Assembly: GCA_031291515.1 (NCBI GenBank)
Contig: JARLIW010000125.1
Coordinates: 1 to 58,413, forward strand
Origin: Beijerinckiaceae bacterium
GTDB taxonomy: Bacteria; Pseudomonadota; Alphaproteobacteria; Rhizobiales; Beijerinckiaceae
Direction: 5' to 3'
DNA: 58,413 nucleotides
Shown here: one piece after another, positions 17,782 through 26,623 of the stretch
Layout: each line of letters begins with the position of its first letter
Numbering within the stretch: the stretch's first letter is position 1
Translations under genes and position numbers: made by a program
The notes under the pieces: generated by a model
What the model saw: the letters and a program-made list of their open reading frames with translations, nothing else
Told to the model about the DNA's origin: nothing
Database searches by the model: none

Positions 17782-18729
17782 CTAACGAGGTAAGGGCCCC
17801 GCCGCTTCCGATCCGCGCTGCCGGCTGGTCGCATGCACGACCAGCTTGCGCAACCACGTGTGAGCAGGATCAGTCCGCATTCGCGGATGCCAGAATAGGG
17901 TCATCTGAAAGGGCGAGAGCACAAGCGGTGGCGCGAAGATATCGAGAACCGCTTTGAAACGCTCCAAGAACCTGCTTGGTAACGTACAAATACAGTCGCT
18001 ATTACTAAGGACGAGCGGCGCTAGACCGTAACTCTGGATCGAAACGGATACGGATCGCTCGCGGCCTTGCTCTGCAAGCGCGGCATCGATCATACCTTGA
18101 AACTGACCACCGCTTGTCGAAATCAAGAGGTGGTCCAGGGAGCAGTACTCGTCGAGAGTTATGGGCTGGTTGCCGCGCGGGTGGCCTATCCGCTGCGCCG
18201 TAACAAATTCGTCTTGAAATAGGTTTGTGGCGATGAGGTCATTGGAGCCGTCCTCGGCGGTACCGATGAAAAGGTCGACATCCCCCTGTTCGAGGTGGGT
18301 CGCAATCCTCGCCTTGTCTGGCACCGTGAACGCTATTTTCACGTGAGGGGCTTGCGCCTTGATCATGGGGATCAAATCTGGCGCGAGGATCGCGGCGGGA
18401 TTGTCCGTCGCGGCGATCCTGAATACGCGCTTGCTGCTTTGAGGCTCGAACAGATGCGCCGCGTTGATGAAATCGCTCAATCGATCGATGAGTTTCGTCA
18501 GCTCTGGTTGAAGGGAGTTCGCGTGAGGAGTCGGCGTCATCCCGCGTCCCGAAGCGGCCGGAATGAACAGAGGATCATTGAGGAGCTGGCGAAGACGCGT
18601 CAGCCTGGCGGAAAGGGCCGACTGAGTTATGTTGAGCCGCGCTGCCGCATGCGTGACGTTCTGGTCCTTCAGAAGGGCGTCCAGGGTCAGCAACAATCCC
18701 GTATCAAAATCCGTAAACGCTTGTGCCAA
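17782..18729 (-). CDS. LysR-family transcriptional regulator
   Basis: 315 residues. The winged-helix N-terminus is LLLTLDALLKDQNVTHAAAR, then LNITQSALSARLTRLRQLL; the effector-binding domain starts near residue 90 (VFRIAATDNPAAILAPDLIP). It starts at TTG 18729, favoured because GGAGG lies 6 nt upstream (GGAGGCAATATTTG). It is convergent with the SMP-30-like gene, so its target is not obvious; self-regulation is usual in the family. The effector is unknown. Confidence 0.88.
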   Translation of the reverse strand: MAQAFTDFDTGLLLTLDALLKDQNVTHAAARLNITQSALSARLTRLRQLLNDPLFIPAASGRGMTPTPHANSLQPELTKLIDRLSDFINAAHLFEPQSSKRVFRIAATDNPAAILAPDLIPMIKAQAPHVKIAFTVPDKARIATHLEQGDVDLFIGTAEDGSNDLIATNLFQDEFVTAQRIGHPRGNQPITLDEYCSLDHLLISTSGGQFQGMIDAALAEQGRERSVSVSIQSYGLAPLVLSNSDCICTLPSRFLERFKAVLDIFAPPLVLSPFQMTLFWHPRMRTDPAHTWLRKLVVHATSRQRGSEAAGPLPR

Positions 18730-19416
18730 ATATTGCCTCCATCAATCCGGAGCGAGCGAAGCCGACGATCCATCCCAACTAAATTATGTGAAGTATACTT
18801 GTTTATTCGGTGATCGCGTCCGGTTGCCCCGACGTTTTGGAAATGCATCCGAACCACTTGTCAACCAAACAGGTTGATTGGGTCGATCCCGTTACCACAA
18901 GGTCGGTGTTTTAAGAACATTCCGCTCCAAAGAGGTATCCTGAAGCCCAAACCTTTGCGGAGAGACGCTTCGGCGGGGACGCCGCGCGCATCCGCAGTGC
19001 CGTAAGAGGAATCGCGGCGTGATCCGCAAGGCTTTGGCCGCGCTCCTCTGGGCTTGGCGTTCGAACGAAGGATCCTTTGGTTCTACCGAAAAAGCATTGA
19101 CGCACCGCCCCTCACTGGGGAAACCTGCGCCGGCCAGCATGAAGGATTTATCGAGAAAAAAGTAACTGTCAGAATCGCCGTTGCTTTAAACGATCGGTTC
19201 GCCGCCCTTCCCAATCGTCATCCAGCGTTAAGCCGATTTCGCGACGCAAAGCATTCAAGACTTGATCGGCGCTATGCGGATTTGATTACGCTGTTGCAGC
19301 GATATTGCATAGGCCAACCGCAAGCGAAATAACAATTTGTCAACTATATAAGCGGGCAACGGACATGTACATCGTCCTAAAATGAAGGAGGCGACCTCCT
19401 AAACGGAAGTAAAATA
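18730..19416. other. 687-bp region without a convincing gene
   Basis: Short frames (18892-19140 minus, 19054-19332 plus) overlap each other and lack motifs, Shine-Dalgarno sequences or plausible composition. The left part should hold the LysR promoter and the right part the promoter of the small exported protein. The region may contain remnants too decayed to name. Confidence 0.45.
19386..19400 (+). promoter_or_regulatory. hairpin containing an SD-like/anti-SD-like palindrome in a leader
   Basis: AGGAGG-CGA-CCTCCT is a perfect 6-bp stem with a 3-nt loop, 17 nt upstream of ATG 19417. A second weaker SD (GGAAG, 19405-19409) lies closer to the start. The hairpin could modulate ribosome access; this is inference. 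Confidence 0.4.
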
Positions 19417-19737
19417 ATGAAAAAATTCAAACCATTCGCCGTCGGCGCGATTGGCGATTCGATCGGCATTGGTCTTGGTTCCGCCGTCGGCGCCGCGGAC
19501 TACGGTTTTAGACACAATAACGATCACGGAGACCTCGGCGCTCGCCGGGGTTACGCGGCCGTTTCAAAATCGCCGAGCATGTTCGCGTCGGTGTCGAAGG
19601 CATATCGCAACAACCCATTGAACGTAACGGAAACCGGGAAAGTCCAGAGACAAGGAAATGGACTTCCCGACAGCGATCCGAGCGGGATTCGGTTCTCGTT
19701 CACGCCGAGATCGCATCAAATAAGCCGATACTGCTAG
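19417..19737 (+). CDS. small protein of unknown function, possibly exported
   Basis: 106 residues. The N-terminus MKKFKPFAVGAIGDSIGIGL is weakly signal-like, with a possible cleavage after SAVGA. The rest is hydrophilic, rich in Gly, Ser, Asn and Arg (HNNDHGDLGARRG, ENERGY-type motifs absent), with no recognised domain. A GGAAG at 7-nt spacing and the structured leader support translation. It stands alone on the plus strand. Confidence 0.45.
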   Translation: MKKFKPFAVGAIGDSIGIGLGSAVGAADYGFRHNNDHGDLGARRGYAAVSKSPSMFASVSKAYRNNPLNVTETGKVQRQGNGLPDSDPSGIRFSFTPRSHQISRYC

Positions 19738-19920
19738 AGCTAAAGCTTTGGCGATTTAAATATTATTGTTCCCAGCACTGTCCCGTCTGTCCGCCAATTG
19801 CGCTTCGATCCGGAGTTCTGACCGTCGAAATCCTCGCTCGGGTTTCGGTGGGTATGGTCAATCGACACCTGTGGGACATCCTGTCAGCGAAAGCTTGACG
19901 TTCCGAAAAGGTTTGAGACC

Positions 19921-20379
19921 ATGCAAACGCCTACATTGATCCATGTCGCCGATCTTCGCATCGACTTTGGCCTGCCGGTCACCATCGCCGAAACGGCGAA
20001 CGGATTGCGCCGCGTCATTCCGATCCTCGGCGGCCGGATTCGCGGCACGCGATTGAGCGGTAAGATCATCGCCGCTGGCGCCGACAACCAGCTGATCTGC
20101 CTGGATGGTTTAACCAAACTGGATGCGAGATGCTTTGCCGAACTCGATGACGGAAGCATCCTCTATATCGTCAATACCGGGGTTCGATACCGGTCGTTGG
20201 AACTTGCCTCTCTCGATGCCGGCGAAGATCCTTCAGACGCGGACGCGGCCTACTTTCGGACAGTTCCAACCTTTGAGACGGTGTCGGAACGCCATGCTTG
20301 GCTGACCCGTCCGCTATTCATCGGAAGTGGCGTTCGGCGCCCCACACAAATCGAAATCGGCATCTTCGCGGTCAAATGA
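19921..20379 (+). CDS. DUF3237-family protein
   Basis: 152 residues matching the DUF3237 (UPF0311) pattern: LIHVADLRIDFGLPVTI, GLRRVIPILGGRIRG, LSGKIIAAGADNQLI, LDARCFAELDDGSILYIVNT and a C-terminal TRPLFIGSGVRRPTQIEIGI. These are small cytoplasmic beta-barrel proteins with no proven reaction. It stands alone, upstream of the HxlR operon. Confidence 0.85.
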   Translation: MQTPTLIHVADLRIDFGLPVTIAETANGLRRVIPILGGRIRGTRLSGKIIAAGADNQLICLDGLTKLDARCFAELDDGSILYIVNTGVRYRSLELASLDAGEDPSDADAAYFRTVPTFETVSERHAWLTRPLFIGSGVRRPTQIEIGIFAVK

Positions 20380-20636
20380 CAGCGGTCGTCGCGGACATGC
20401 GCGAACCACGCGATCGCATGCGATCGGCAGAGATAGATCTAAGTTCCTTGAGAAATCGGCTCCGACAAATGGTCGAAGAAAGCCACAATCAGCGTCGCGC
20501 GTCGTTCCGCGCCGAAACCGGCCGCCAAGGGGCGCTCCGCGCGATTTGACGAGCGTGACGGGTGACGAAGCCGTCACAGGTCAATTGCTCGAGAGGCGGA
20601 AAAGGTCGGCCACGTCATAAGGGCTTGGCCAAAGTC

Positions 20637-20653
20637 ACTTGCATAATGAAAGT
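20637..20653 (+). promoter_or_regulatory. candidate HxlR operator
   Basis: Inverted repeat ACTTGCAT-A-ATGAAAGT (7 of 8 positions symmetric), 18 bp upstream of the HxlR start codon. Autoregulation through such dyads is common in this family. Assignment to this protein is inferred. Confidence 0.45.
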
Positions 20654-20671
20654 TACATGTTATGTTGCAGC

Positions 20672-21223
20672 ATGAAACGGAAATCGGTTGACCATATGCC
20701 TTGTCCGGTCGCCCGCAGCCTGGAGCGCGTGGGGGATTGGTGGAACATCCTCGTGCTGCGCGACGCGTTTTACGGAGTCCGCCGTTTCGACGATTTTCAG
20801 GCAAGCCTTGGCATTGCGACGAGCACGCTCGCGCGGCGGCTCGATTCGCTTGTCGATTCCGGCCTTCTGGAACGCCGCCTCTATTGCCAACGGCCCCCGC
20901 GTTACGAATATGTCCTGACAGAGACAGGGCGCGACTTCCGGCCGGTGATGCTGGCGTTGCTCGCATGGGGCAACCGCCACTTCGCGCCCGAGGGGCCGAG
21001 CGTTGAACTGGCGGATCGCGCGACGGGCGCCCGGATTGACCCCGTGTTCGTCGACCGTCTCACCGGACGCCCCGTCACGGACGCGTATGTCGTCGCCGGC
21101 CCCGCCGCGAGCGACGCCTTGAGACGCCGCTTCGACGATATGCGCGGGCCGTCCGCGCGGCTGGAAGACCCGCCAGCATCAATCGAACATAAGCGACATT
21201 CCACGAAGGAGAATGATGGATGA
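20672..21223 (+). CDS. HxlR-family transcriptional regulator
   Basis: 183 residues. The HxlR winged helix spans about residues 8-100: CPVARSLERVGDWWNILVLR, FDDFQASLGIATSTLARRLD, LLERRLYCQRPPRYEYVLTE and LLALLAWGNRHFA. The C-terminal 80 residues are a longer tail than usual. The ATG at 20672 was chosen because it gives the canonical family N-terminus with one Cys (C10) near the helix, a residue used for redox or quinone sensing in some relatives. It is the first gene of a tight operon and overlaps the thioesterase by ATGA. Confidence 0.88.
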   Translation: MKRKSVDHMPCPVARSLERVGDWWNILVLRDAFYGVRRFDDFQASLGIATSTLARRLDSLVDSGLLERRLYCQRPPRYEYVLTETGRDFRPVMLALLAWGNRHFAPEGPSVELADRATGARIDPVFVDRLTGRPVTDAYVVAGPAASDALRRRFDDMRGPSARLEDPPASIEHKRHSTKENDG

Positions 21224-21738
21224 GTCGACAGCTGCCGGGCGAACCAGGTCGTGATCAAAGTGGCGGCGTGGGTCTGCTGACTCTGGAACAGCTCGCGGCG
21301 ATGCCGGGGCTGGACTTCCTTCGCGGTCTCATGGAAGGGCGAAGTCCCGCGCCGCCCTTTAGCAAAGTGGCCCGGGTCGCGCCGATATCGATCGAACGGG
21401 GAAAGGTGGTGTTCTCCGGCCTGCCTTCGGCCGATTTCTATAATCCGATGGGAATTGTCCACGGTGGATGGATTGCCTTGCTGCTTGACACGGTCATGGG
21501 CTGCGCTGTGCATTCGGCGCTTCCGGCGGGAAAGGCCTATACCACGATCGAGATGAAGACTTCTTTCATCAGGGCGGTTCGCGAGAGCAGCGGCCCGCTG
21601 ACCGCCGAAGGCGTCGTGCTGCATGTGGGCGGCAATGTCGCCAGCGCCGAGGGCAAGATCTACGATGACCGGAAACGTTTGGTCACCCACGGCTCCGAGA
21701 CCTGCATGATCTGGAACGCTGGCGAGGCTCGATCATGA
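21220..21738 (+). CDS. PaaI-family hotdog thioesterase
   Basis: 172 residues. The hotdog core carries NPMGIVHGGWIALLLDTVMG, the HGG motif of PaaI-type acyl-CoA thioesterases, followed by AYTTIEMKTSFIRAV. An N-terminal extension of about 40 residues contains LDFLRGLMEGRSPAPPF. It is cytoplasmic and hydrolyses an acyl- or aryl-CoA of unknown identity. It overlaps both neighbours by 4 nt, linking it functionally to the efflux genes. Confidence 0.88.
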   Translation: MSRQLPGEPGRDQSGGVGLLTLEQLAAMPGLDFLRGLMEGRSPAPPFSKVARVAPISIERGKVVFSGLPSADFYNPMGIVHGGWIALLLDTVMGCAVHSALPAGKAYTTIEMKTSFIRAVRESSGPLTAEGVVLHVGGNVASAEGKIYDDRKRLVTHGSETCMIWNAGEARS

Positions 21739-22856
21739 GCAGCACGGTCACGGAACGAAACACCGCCGCCCCGGCTCGAAGCCTGCGCGCCGGGCGCCTG
21801 GCAAAGCGCGTTCTCGTGACCATTCTGGCAATTGTCGCGTTTGGCGGCGGCGTGGCTTACGCTCGCGCATGGTGGCTAGACGGGCGCTTTATGGAAAGCA
21901 CCGACGATGCCTATGTCGGCGGCGACGCGACGGCCATCTCGCCGCATGTGGCGGGTTTCGTCGCCGCCCTCGCCGTGACCGACAACCAGCATGTCAGCGC
22001 GGGTCAGTTGCTGCTCGAGCTCGACGACCGCGACGCGCGGGCCGCGCTTGACCGGGCAAAGGCCGTCAAGCGTCAACGCGAGGCCGCGCTTGACGCCCTC
22101 AACGCGCAGTTGCTGCAGCAGCAGTCGATGATCGGCCAAGCCGCCGCCGCAAAGGAGGAGAAGGCGGCGCAAGCCGTGTTTGCCGGAAAGGATGCCGACC
22201 GCTACGGCAGTCTTGCCAACACCCCGGCCGTCACCCGGCAAGAGACCGAGCGTTCGGCCTCGGTGGGCAATGCCGCCAAGGCCAGCGTCGCGGCCGCGCA
22301 GGCCGCCCTCGAGGGCGCGCGACAGCAACTCGCCGTGCTCGAGGCGCGGATCACCGAGGCCGAGGCCGGCGTCGAGCAGGCTGCGGCCGACGTGAGAATC
22401 GCCGAGCTCGATCTCGGCTACACACGAATTCGCGCCCCGGTCGATGGTTTTGTCGGAAACCGCGCCGTGCGAACCGGCGCTTACGTCGGCGTCGGCACCT
22501 ATCTCCTGACGATCGTCCCGTCGCGCGGCCTCTGGGTCGATGCAAACTTTAAGGAAGATCAACTCGCGCGCGTGAAGGTCGGAGACTCCGCCGCCATCAT
22601 TGCCGACGCCGCGCCCGATGAACCGATCAGGGGACATGTGCTGAGTCTCGCGCCAGGCACTGGCGCCGTCTTCAGCGTCATCCCACCGGAAAATGCGACA
22701 GGCAATTTCACGAAAATCGTGCAGCGCGTTCCCGTCCGCATCCTTCTCGACGGCGACGATACGGCGCTTGGGCGGCTTCGACCGGGCCTCTCCGCGACCG
22801 TTCGGGTCGATACGAGATTGGACCGCGCGCAAGCGGGCGCCGACGCGCAACGATGA
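21735..22856 (+). CDS. HlyD/EmrA-type membrane-fusion protein
   Basis: 373 residues. One N-terminal transmembrane helix (residues about 25-45, VLVTILAIVAFGGGVAYARA) is followed by biotinyl-lipoyl halves around STDDAYVGGDATAISPHVAG and LDLGYTRIRAPVDGFVGNRA. Between them lies a coiled coil rich in Ala, Gln and Glu (about 85-200). It would bridge the inner-membrane pump to an outer-membrane channel not encoded here. It overlaps the MFS pump gene by ATGA, as in emrAB. Confidence 0.9.
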   Translation: MSSTVTERNTAAPARSLRAGRLAKRVLVTILAIVAFGGGVAYARAWWLDGRFMESTDDAYVGGDATAISPHVAGFVAALAVTDNQHVSAGQLLLELDDRDARAALDRAKAVKRQREAALDALNAQLLQQQSMIGQAAAAKEEKAAQAVFAGKDADRYGSLANTPAVTRQETERSASVGNAAKASVAAAQAALEGARQQLAVLEARITEAEAGVEQAAADVRIAELDLGYTRIRAPVDGFVGNRAVRTGAYVGVGTYLLTIVPSRGLWVDANFKEDQLARVKVGDSAAIIADAAPDEPIRGHVLSLAPGTGAVFSVIPPENATGNFTKIVQRVPVRILLDGDDTALGRLRPGLSATVRVDTRLDRAQAGADAQR

Positions 22857-24409
22857 GCGGCGCAAGCGGCGGGGTCCGCGGCCTTCTCCCCTTTGTCGTC
22901 ATGTGCGTCGGCATGTTCATCGCGCTTCTTGACATCCAGATCGTCGCGTCGTCGCTGCAGGACATTGGTGGGGGCTTGTCGGCGGCGCAAGATCAGATCA
23001 GCTGGGTCCAGACGGCCTATCTGATCGCCGAGATCGTCATGATCCCGCTGTCGGGATGGTTGACCCGGGTCTTTTCCACGCGCTGGCTGTTCACCGCCTC
23101 GGCCGCCGGCTTCACCGTCGCGAGCATGCTTTGCGGGCTCGCCTGGAATATCGAAAGCATGATCGTCTTTCGCGCGCTCCAGGGCCTGCTCGGCGCCTCG
23201 ATGATCCCGACCGTTTTCACCTCATCCTTCTATTATTTCCAAGGGCCGAAGCGCGTTTACGCGGCGGCCGTCATCGGAACGATCGCATCCATCGCGCCAA
23301 CGCTCGGCCCGGTGATCGGCGGCGGAATCACCGGCGCCTTGAATTGGCACTGGCTATTTTACGTGAATCTCGTCCCAGGCATCCTTGTCACCGTGCTCGC
23401 GGCGGCGCTCGTCCGGATCGACAAGCCCGACCTGTCGTTGTTGCGCGGCGGCGATTATCCCGGCATTGTTTTGATGGCGGTGTTTCTCGGCACGCTCGAA
23501 TATGTTCTCGAGGAAGGCACGCGGTGGAACTGGTTCGATGACCGGACCATCCGCGCCTGCGCGTGGGTATCGGGCGTGTCGGGCGTTCTCTTCGCCATCC
23601 GCAGCCTCACGTTCGCGCGTCCCGTGGTCGACCTCCGCGCGTTCGGCAACCGCAATTTCGCCATCGGCTGTACCTTGTCGTTCATCACGGGCACCGGGAT
23701 CTTCGCGACGATCTACCTCACGCCGCTGTTCCTCGGCTACGTCCGCGGCTATAGCGCCTGGCAAACGGGAACCGCGATCTTTTCGACAGGGCTCGCCTCC
23801 CTGATCGGCGTCCCCTTCTACATTCTGCTCGCGCGCAAAATCGACACGCGCTGGCTCATGATGGCCGGGCTCGCCTCGTTCGGCGCCGCGATGTGGACCT
23901 ATGGGCTGATCACGCACGATTGGGGCAGCGATCAATTCCTGATCCCGCAGGTGCTGCGCGGCCTGCCGCAGGTTTTCGCAATCGCGCCCAGCGTGACGCT
24001 CGGCCTCGGCAGCCTGCCGCAAGAGCGCCTCACTTACGCGAGCGGCCTCTTCAATATGATGCGCAATCTTGGCGGCGCGGTCGGAATCGCGGTCTGCGGC
24101 GCCATTCTCAACGATAAAACAAACGCGCATTTCGTGGCCATCGCCTCGAACCTGACGCCCGCCAACGGCGCCATGTCGCGCCTCGTTACCGCCCAGGCGG
24201 CGCATTTCGCGGCGGCAACGGGCAATCTCGACAATGGACATGCCGCCGCGCTCAAGCAATTGTTCCGGCTCGCCTACCGGGAGGCGCAGACCCTTGCTTA
24301 CGCCGATGCCTTTCGATCCATCATGATCGCGTTTATCTTTGCGACACTGCTCGTGCCATTCATGCGCGCGGTCGCGGCTCCCAAGGGCCCGCCGGCCAAT
24401 GCCCACTAA
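22853..24409 (+). CDS. DHA2-family MFS drug efflux pump (EmrB-like)
   Basis: 518 residues with 14 predicted helices. The helix 1 signature is MCVGMFIALLDIQIVASSLQ, followed by WVQTAYLIAEIVMIPLSGWL and motif C-like GTIASIAPTLGPVIGGGITG. This is the EmrB/QacA group, which exports hydrophobic compounds against protons. It works with the preceding EmrA-like protein. The export substrate is unknown; the HxlR and thioesterase partners suggest an aromatic or acyl compound. Confidence 0.9.
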   Translation: MSGASGGVRGLLPFVVMCVGMFIALLDIQIVASSLQDIGGGLSAAQDQISWVQTAYLIAEIVMIPLSGWLTRVFSTRWLFTASAAGFTVASMLCGLAWNIESMIVFRALQGLLGASMIPTVFTSSFYYFQGPKRVYAAAVIGTIASIAPTLGPVIGGGITGALNWHWLFYVNLVPGILVTVLAAALVRIDKPDLSLLRGGDYPGIVLMAVFLGTLEYVLEEGTRWNWFDDRTIRACAWVSGVSGVLFAIRSLTFARPVVDLRAFGNRNFAIGCTLSFITGTGIFATIYLTPLFLGYVRGYSAWQTGTAIFSTGLASLIGVPFYILLARKIDTRWLMMAGLASFGAAMWTYGLITHDWGSDQFLIPQVLRGLPQVFAIAPSVTLGLGSLPQERLTYASGLFNMMRNLGGAVGIAVCGAILNDKTNAHFVAIASNLTPANGAMSRLVTAQAAHFAAATGNLDNGHAAALKQLFRLAYREAQTLAYADAFRSIMIAFIFATLLVPFMRAVAAPKGPPANAH

Positions 24410-24443
24410 ATGTTCCCCCTTTCGAACGGCGCGCGAAACCCTA

Positions 24444-24463
24444 TATCTATCGATCGGTATAAA
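24444..24463 (+). promoter_or_regulatory. candidate TetR operator overlapping the tetR promoter
   Basis: Imperfect palindrome around CGATCG (TATCGATCGGTA), directly followed by TATAAA, a possible -10. The reverse complement shares TATACCGATC with the site in front of the RND pump at 25305-25314. The site is 66 bp upstream of the tetR ATG. Confidence 0.5.
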
Positions 24464-24529
24464 ACAGTGGACACGAAGGCGGCGCCGCCGTATCGATCGA
24501 TCCCAATTGTCGAGAGTTTTGGTTCTTCC

Positions 24530-25111
24530 ATGGCGCGCCCCCGCGAGTTTTGCATCGACCAAGCGTTGTTCAAGGCCCTTAACGTATTCTGGCGCCACGG
24601 GTTTGAGGGCGCGTCGCTGACCGACCTCACCGAGGCCATGGGCATTACGCGACCAAGTCTCTATGCCGCCTATGGCAACAAAGAAGAGCTGTTCCGGAAA
24701 GCTCTCGATCTCTACGACGAAACCTACATGGGTTTCACGCAGGAAGCGCTTAAGAAACCAACGGCGCGCGCGGTGGCGGAAAGCCTGCTGATGGGGTTCG
24801 CCGAAGCGGCCACGGCCGTGGGGCATCCTCCGGGGTGCCTCGGAACAAATAGCGTTCTCGTCTGCTCGGAAGCCTCCGAACCCATCCGTGAAGAACTGAT
24901 GAGGCGTCGCGCGTCGCTCGAGGCCACATTGCGGCGTCGGTTCGAGAAAGCCAAGGCCGCGGGGGAACTCCCGCCAGAATCTCATCCGGGCGACCTTGCG
25001 CGATTCATCATGACAACGGTACATGGCATGAGCATTCAGGCGGCTGGCGGCGTGACGCGCCAGTCGTTGCTTCGCGTGGCGGACATGGCGCTCAAGGCAT
25101 GGCCCGACTGA
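24530..25111 (+). CDS. TetR/AcrR-family repressor of the RND pump
   Basis: 193 residues. The N-terminal helix-turn-helix is FEGASLTDLTEAMGITRPSL followed by YAAYGNKEELFRKALDLYDE, the TetR signature. The C-terminal ligand domain contains GCLGTNSVLVCSEASEP, with two cysteines. The ATG at 24530 begins MARPREF, the normal start; an extension to 24410 is rejected. It lies 120 bp after the EmrB-like gene and upstream of the MexE/MexF-like genes in the same direction, and it probably represses them and itself. Confidence 0.9.
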   Translation: MARPREFCIDQALFKALNVFWRHGFEGASLTDLTEAMGITRPSLYAAYGNKEELFRKALDLYDETYMGFTQEALKKPTARAVAESLLMGFAEAATAVGHPPGCLGTNSVLVCSEASEPIREELMRRRASLEATLRRRFEKAKAAGELPPESHPGDLARFIMTTVHGMSIQAAGGVTRQSLLRVADMALKAWPD

Positions 25112-25279
25112 AACCGGGCACGCCCACCGAGCCGCCCCATGCCCATTAGCGATTCGTATGACGGAGAGACCAAGGCAAGGGTATGAAAAAAAACGAGTTC
25201 CTATTCGTTTTAGAATCCCATCGCCCGTGACGCTTCGGATACGAGCAGGCCTATAATCGTCGACCAGCGCACAATTGAC

Positions 25280-25320
25280 TTGACGGCGCGAGGCCAGGCC
25301 ATAATATACCGATCAGTCCA
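25280..25320 (+). promoter_or_regulatory. promoter and operator of the RND efflux operon
   Basis: TTGACG (25280-25285) and TAATAT (25302-25307) with a 16-bp spacer look like a good vegetative promoter. The TATACCGATC motif shared with the tetR upstream site begins at 25305 and overlaps the -10, a typical repressor position. The start codon at 25369 would leave a leader of roughly 55 nt. Confidence 0.6.
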
Positions 25321-25368
25321 GAACCGTCGCGCGCGCGGGTTTTAATGCCGTTTTTCGGAGACTTGAAG

Positions 25369-26613
25369 ATGTCCGGTGATCTTTACCCGCCCATAGCATC
25401 CGGACAAAAGGTGGCCGGCGCCAAACGCTATGGCCTGCTGACGAAAGGGCTCGCGGGAGCCGCTCTTGCCGTCGTCTTGATGATCGGCGGCGTGGCCACG
25501 GGGGTCATTCACCTCGGGACACAGGCGGCGGCGCCGATGGCCGCGCCTCCGCCGCCAGACGTCACGGTCAGCATACCGTTGCGAACCAAACGAGCGAGCT
25601 GGACAGGTTTTACCGGTCAGTTCTCCGCTGTCGATCGGGTTGAAATCCGCGCCCAAGTCAGCGGCTATTTGACCGAGATCCATTTTACCGATGGTCAAAT
25701 CGTCAACAAAGGGGATCTGCTCTTCGTCATCGATCCCCGCCCCTACGAAATCGCGCTTGAGCAGGCAAAGGCGGGATTGCAGACAGCCCAGTCGTCCCTC
25801 GAACTCGCCGACCAGCAGCTTGCCCGGACGACGGAATTGAAGCGCAGCGCGTTTGCCTCCGGGGAGGCCATGGATCAGCGAGTCCAGGCGCAGCGTGGCG
25901 CCCAGGCCGCTCTCGAACAGGCGAAGGCGAGTGTGCGTTCGGCGGAACTCAACTTGGAGTTCTCGCGCATCACCGCGCCCCAATCGGGGCGGATCAGCAC
26001 CCATCGCGTCTCCATCGGCAATCTGATCACGGGCGGACAGAATGGCGGGGCGACGACGTTGTTGACGACGATCGTGTCGCTCGACCCGATCTATCTCGAC
26101 TTCGACATGAGCGAAGCCGACTATCTCGTCTACCAACGCTATCTGCATTCGCGCTCCGACAAAAAGGACATCGACCAGTCCGTCGAAGCGGCCCTGAGCG
26201 ACGAGGAAAAGTTCACGCATCGCGGCACGCTCAATTTCATCGACAACGAAATGGACCGCGGCAGCGGCACGATTCACGCGCGGGCCCGCTTGCCCAACAA
26301 GGACTTGCTGATCGCACCGGGGCAATTCGCGCGCCTGCGCTTGCCGACTTCGAGCGATACGGAAGTCTTGGTGGTGCCCGACTCCGCAATAAGCGCGGAC
26401 CAATCGCGCAAGATGTTGATGACGGTCGCGCCGGACGGCACGGTGGTTCCGAAAATGGTCGAAACCGGCGGCCTTGACGGCGATCTGCGTGTCATCACAA
26501 GCGGCATTGGCCCGAACGATAAAGTCATCATCAATGGTTTGATGCGCTCGCGTCCGGGCACGAAGGTCAATCCGAAGCCTGGCACGATTACGCCCGCCCC
26601 AGCCCGGGGTTGA
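25369..26613 (+). CDS. RND efflux periplasmic adaptor (MexE/AcrA-like)
   Basis: 414 residues. An N-terminal hydrophobic segment (residues 28-50, LAGAALAVVLMIGGVATGVI) serves as anchor or signal. Lipoyl-type halves (VEIRAQVSGYLTEIHFTDGQ and LEFSRITAPQSGRISTHRVS) flank an alpha-helical hairpin (about 110-170). The beta-barrel and membrane-proximal domains follow. ATG 25369 was chosen because GGAG lies 9 nt upstream; ATG 25345 is an alternative. It is 10 bp ahead of the pump gene and pairs with it across the periplasm. No outer-membrane channel gene follows. Confidence 0.93.
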   Translation: MSGDLYPPIASGQKVAGAKRYGLLTKGLAGAALAVVLMIGGVATGVIHLGTQAAAPMAAPPPPDVTVSIPLRTKRASWTGFTGQFSAVDRVEIRAQVSGYLTEIHFTDGQIVNKGDLLFVIDPRPYEIALEQAKAGLQTAQSSLELADQQLARTTELKRSAFASGEAMDQRVQAQRGAQAALEQAKASVRSAELNLEFSRITAPQSGRISTHRVSIGNLITGGQNGGATTLLTTIVSLDPIYLDFDMSEADYLVYQRYLHSRSDKKDIDQSVEAALSDEEKFTHRGTLNFIDNEMDRGSGTIHARARLPNKDLLIAPGQFARLRLPTSSDTEVLVVPDSAISADQSRKMLMTVAPDGTVVPKMVETGGLDGDLRVITSGIGPNDKVIINGLMRSRPGTKVNPKPGTITPAPARG

Positions 26614-26623
26614 GGAGCCCGCG

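Noticed and set aside
7589-20671. Right attachment-site copy of the tRNA-Ser 3' end
   Set aside because: No second copy of the T-loop and acceptor 3' sequence was noticed by eye; a computed repeat search would be needed to exclude it.
23354-25024. 556-residue minus-strand frame across emrB and tetR
   Set aside because: It spans two well-supported genes in antisense and contains no domain; it is produced by GC-rich codon structure.
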